A stretch of 64,000 nt of DNA. It comes from Ditylenchus dipsaci (Eukaryota; Nematoda; Chromadorea; Rhabditida; Anguinidae). Positions within the stretch are counted from its first letter, which is position 1. Every line of letters starts with the position of its first letter. Under the pieces are notes generated by a model. That model was not told where the DNA came from. It saw nothing but the letters and a program-made list of their open reading frames with translations, and searched no databases. Of the stretch, positions 61,524 through 64,000 are shown piece by piece. The stretch covers positions 1 to 64,000 of the forward strand of contig SADC01000342.1 of the NCBI GenBank assembly GCA_004194705.1. The letters are read 5' to 3'. Both the position numbers and the translations under genes were made by a program.

Positions 61524-64000
61524 GTGTTCGCGGTGGTTCTGTACAGTTCGCTTAGTTTGGTGGCATTTATTGGCAATTCTCTCATATTAGCTGTGTTTTT
61601 CTACTTTCGACGCTTACGCACGCCTACAAATATGCTCATAGTTAATTTGGCTGTGGCTGATTTGTGAGTATCTCTATCTCTGCTCGCTTATTCTGATTGA
61701 ATTTTTTTTTCAGAATGATAAGTATCTTCTGCATTCCTCTGAGCTATTGGCACGTGATCATTTTCGAAGACCAGCGTTGGGTATTTGGTAGGTGTTTTCA
61801 ATAAACATATTTTAAAAACTATTTAAAATTTATTTAAGGTGCCTATATGTGTAAACTTTTTAATTATTTGCAAGCCACAGCTGTGTTTCTGAGTTCTTGG
61901 ACGCTTGTGGCTATCAGCTTTGATCGATTTATGGTAAGACTGACATTTTTGCTGTAACTTTTTTTATTAGGGGTGCCAGTTTATTGGGATGTTACTTTGG
62001 CTAATTTCTTTGTCGCCCAGCCAAATAGGGCTTTTTCAATGTGCCAGTTTATCGAGGGTGCCAGTTTATTGGAGTGCCAGTTTAACGAGAGTCGACTGTA
62101 CTACTTTTGTAGTTTTAAAAACATGTCAAGGTCCTAGCATAAGCAGACTCGCTATGCGCGTAAGTACTATCCAAAAAAACCGAGCAGAAAAGCTCGTCAC
62201 CGACTCTTTATTGAAAAATTGTCAAAACTTGATATACCGTATTGACTTCAATTGCCACCCAGAGCGCTTTTTTTTTCGATCGACCTCTAGGGGAGGACGC
62301 TCATTATAGTCATTTTGAAATTTTGGGTAAAAATACAAAATTTAAAATGCAGAATTAGAAGAGATTGCGGGAACTAAGCTAACTGACTAAAAAAAATTAT
62401 GCTCCGAGATTCAATAGCTGTCAATAGTCGAAGGGGCGGCAATTAGAGGGGGGGGGCGCGAACGGCAGTCAAAAACAAATGGGCTAAACAACTAATAGCT
62501 ATTGTGCTGTTTGCCAGTGTTCTAAAACTTATAACATTCACAGGCTATAATGTTTGTAATGTCACCATATCTGAGGATAAACCGTCGCAAAGCAGTCTAC
62601 ATAATCATTGCTACCTGGATGTTCTCCTTATTCATGGCCTTGCCTTTGTTAATTGTGAATCGGGTATGCATTCACTGCTCTAAAACTGAAGATTAAAAAA
62701 GCTAATTTCAGATCGAAAAATCGCCTACTGGAAATGTGGAAACTTGTTTGGAGAAATGGTCTTCTGTCAGCGGCTACTTGGGTGATGAAGAAAGCACTGT
62801 GCACACATATACCTCGTTGGTGTTTGCTCTGCAATACTGCCTTCCTTTAATGGTTTTGCTTGTAAGTTTGTATAAGTAATTAAAATACTGGTAATTCAGT
62901 TCAAAATATTGTTTAGATCACTTATACATGCATAGGCCTTCGAATGTGGAACAGCAAAGTGCCTGGAGAAACTCAACAAAGAAGACTAACCTCATCTTCG
63001 AATATCAATGGAACTCATCACCAAGCTCAAACCGAGCGCAGGCATGAATCTGTTAAGAAGGTGAGTAGCCATGTTTTCAAAATAGGGGTGAAGGAAAAAC
63101 GTGCCGTATGGCCATAAGTTTCACATTAAGTAATTTTATTGAAAGTGTTCACGTAATTTAAGCATTAAATTCGATGATTTTAAACAGCAATTTTTAATTT
63201 TCTGTAATTTACACGATTTGAAGTTTTGACCTGAAGTTATTTAAATTGCCCGGCGCCGCTTGCGGCGCCGGCGCTGAAATTTCGGCGCTGGCGCCCTATT
63301 TTCCGAAACGCGCAAGCGTGGTGTCAAGTTACCCTGAAGATGTACAAGAATACTTTAAAAATAGTCATTTAGCCTGAAAAAAATTTCTAAAATTTAACAT
63401 TTTATAACAAAAAGTAGATGAAAACACCTCTTTTATAGTGTGGGGGGAGGTAGGTGGTTGGGTATACTGCGATAAGGTCAAATTTTTTGATGATTACTTA
63501 CCGTATTTTCTCTTTTAATGCACCCGGGTTCATTATTTTTCAACCCTTCAAGAATGTTGAAATTGTAAATCAAAAACGGCCCTAACTCTGAAATCCTAGT
63601 CAAAAAATAGAGGGGGGGTATTAGAGAGGAGTTCATTAATAGAGAAAATACGGTATTTCGCAAAAATTGCCATGAAAATTCAAAAATTTGTTTTTTAGCG
63701 AAAATTTTATTCGAAAAAAATAAAAAATTCAGGAGTGTTTGCAAACATTTGCATAATTATTTCCAATATTCGGACTCTTAATTTCCTTGAATATAACATC
63801 ATTTTTACACGTTGACTTTATTTAACAACTTAATTTTAGTTAATACCACAATTAACACCACGGTTAATATCACGTCAAAATTTAGTTAATACCGATGGTA
63901 TTGCTCATAAGTGCTCTGTACGCCGGATGTTGGCTGCCTCAAAACCTGCTGATGAATATTTGGGTGACCTATGACCCGTCTATTCTCTCACACCCACATA
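61524..64000 (+). CDS. Class A GPCR, peptide-receptor type (3' end off window)
   Basis: Seven-helix receptor of the rhodopsin family, acting at the plasma membrane through G proteins. Exons: 61524-61663, 61714-61787, 61839-61933, 62544-62663, 62712-62861, 62917-63060 and 63886 onward; all junction phases agree without correction. Features in order: TM1 FIGNSLILAVFF; TM2 NLAVADL; the conserved extracellular W in EDQRWVFG; TM3 start MCKLF; the TM3 end SFDRF in place of DRY; TM4 with IIATWMFSLFMALPLL; a cysteine (VETCLEKW) in loop 2 for the TM3 disulfide; TM5 ALQYCLPLMVLLITYTC; a Ser/Thr-rich loop 3; TM6 SALYAGCWLPQNLLMN. TM7 and the NPxxY motif lie outside. CWLP and the TM2 text suggest the NPY/RYamide/luqin-like peptide receptors, but the exact subfamily is not settled. 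The extracellular N terminus was not found. Confidence 0.93.
61970..62100. repeat. pogo-like right end in GPCR intron 3
   Basis: GGTGCCAGTTTATTGG occurs three times (spaced about 85 and 20 bp) before TTAACGAGAGTCGACTGTA. Only the right end is recognisable. It accounts for much of the length of this intron (61934-62543). Confidence 0.6.
63245..63310. repeat. GGCGCC patch in GPCR intron 6
   Basis: CCCGGCGCCGCTTGCGGCGC and CGGCGCTGGCGCCC stand out in AT-rich intron sequence. Confidence 0.5.
63499..63655. mobile_element. TACCGTATTT-family MITE in GPCR intron 6
   Basis: TACCGTATTTTCTCTTTTAA and TTAATAGAGAAAATACGGTA are inverted ends. At 157 bp it equals the copy in CSP intron 1 (34724-34880) in length, and shares the interior phrase AAATTGTAAATC/GATTTACAATTT. 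Confidence 0.85.

Overview
The window is AT-rich animal nuclear DNA. It contains spliced protein genes with short introns and TTTTCAG-like acceptors, no bacterial-style operons, and a very dense load of DNA-transposon-derived repeats. Intron style and the cysteine-string region of one gene (a CCCN/FCC junction) suggest an invertebrate, possibly nematode-like, but the species is not resolved.

Two genes are recognised with confidence. A plus-strand cysteine-string protein (DNAJC5/CSP/dnj-14 type synaptic co-chaperone) lies at about 34.3-37.1 kb. A plus-strand class A peptide-type GPCR starts near 61.5 kb and runs off the right edge. Weaker coding signals are: a multi-exon minus-strand gene at 39.2-40.7 kb; a histone H2B-like pseudogene at 11.4-11.7 kb (minus); a P-loop-containing fragment at 27.9-28.5 kb cut by a repeat; a minus-strand reading frame at 30.5-31.0 kb with one internal TGA; a candidate gene carried inside a transposon at 22.1-22.5 kb (minus); and several orphan exons (14.5, 25.0, 42.5, 48.4, 60.7 kb).

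Everything else is mostly repeats. From 0 to 15 kb there are fold-back elements, pogo/Tigger-like MITEs (ends ACAGTCGACTCTCGAT), a recurrent roughly 400-bp hairpin family and hAT-type MITEs. From 15.6 to 23.5 kb there is a nest of elements: a tRNA-derived palindrome is interrupted by a 4.7-kb long-TIR element (8-bp target duplication), which holds a 1.9-kb near-perfect palindrome with a 9-bp duplication and a 1-kb pogo-type element; next to it lies a 2.8-kb element with a 9-bp duplication, arms built from satellite repeats and an internal candidate gene, itself hit by a fold-back hAT. From 25 to 34 kb there are several hAT elements with 8-bp duplications. From 41 to 60 kb there are tRNA-derived palindromes, more MITEs, and elements with tandem-repeat arms.

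Two patterns stand out. First, several unrelated element families share one architecture, in which the terminal arms are tandem arrays of 12-20-bp units with GC-rich cores arranged as inverted repeats. Second, four likely coding regions can be read through only by assuming a single missing base, usually at a homopolymer, which points to consensus error in the assembly rather than gene decay.
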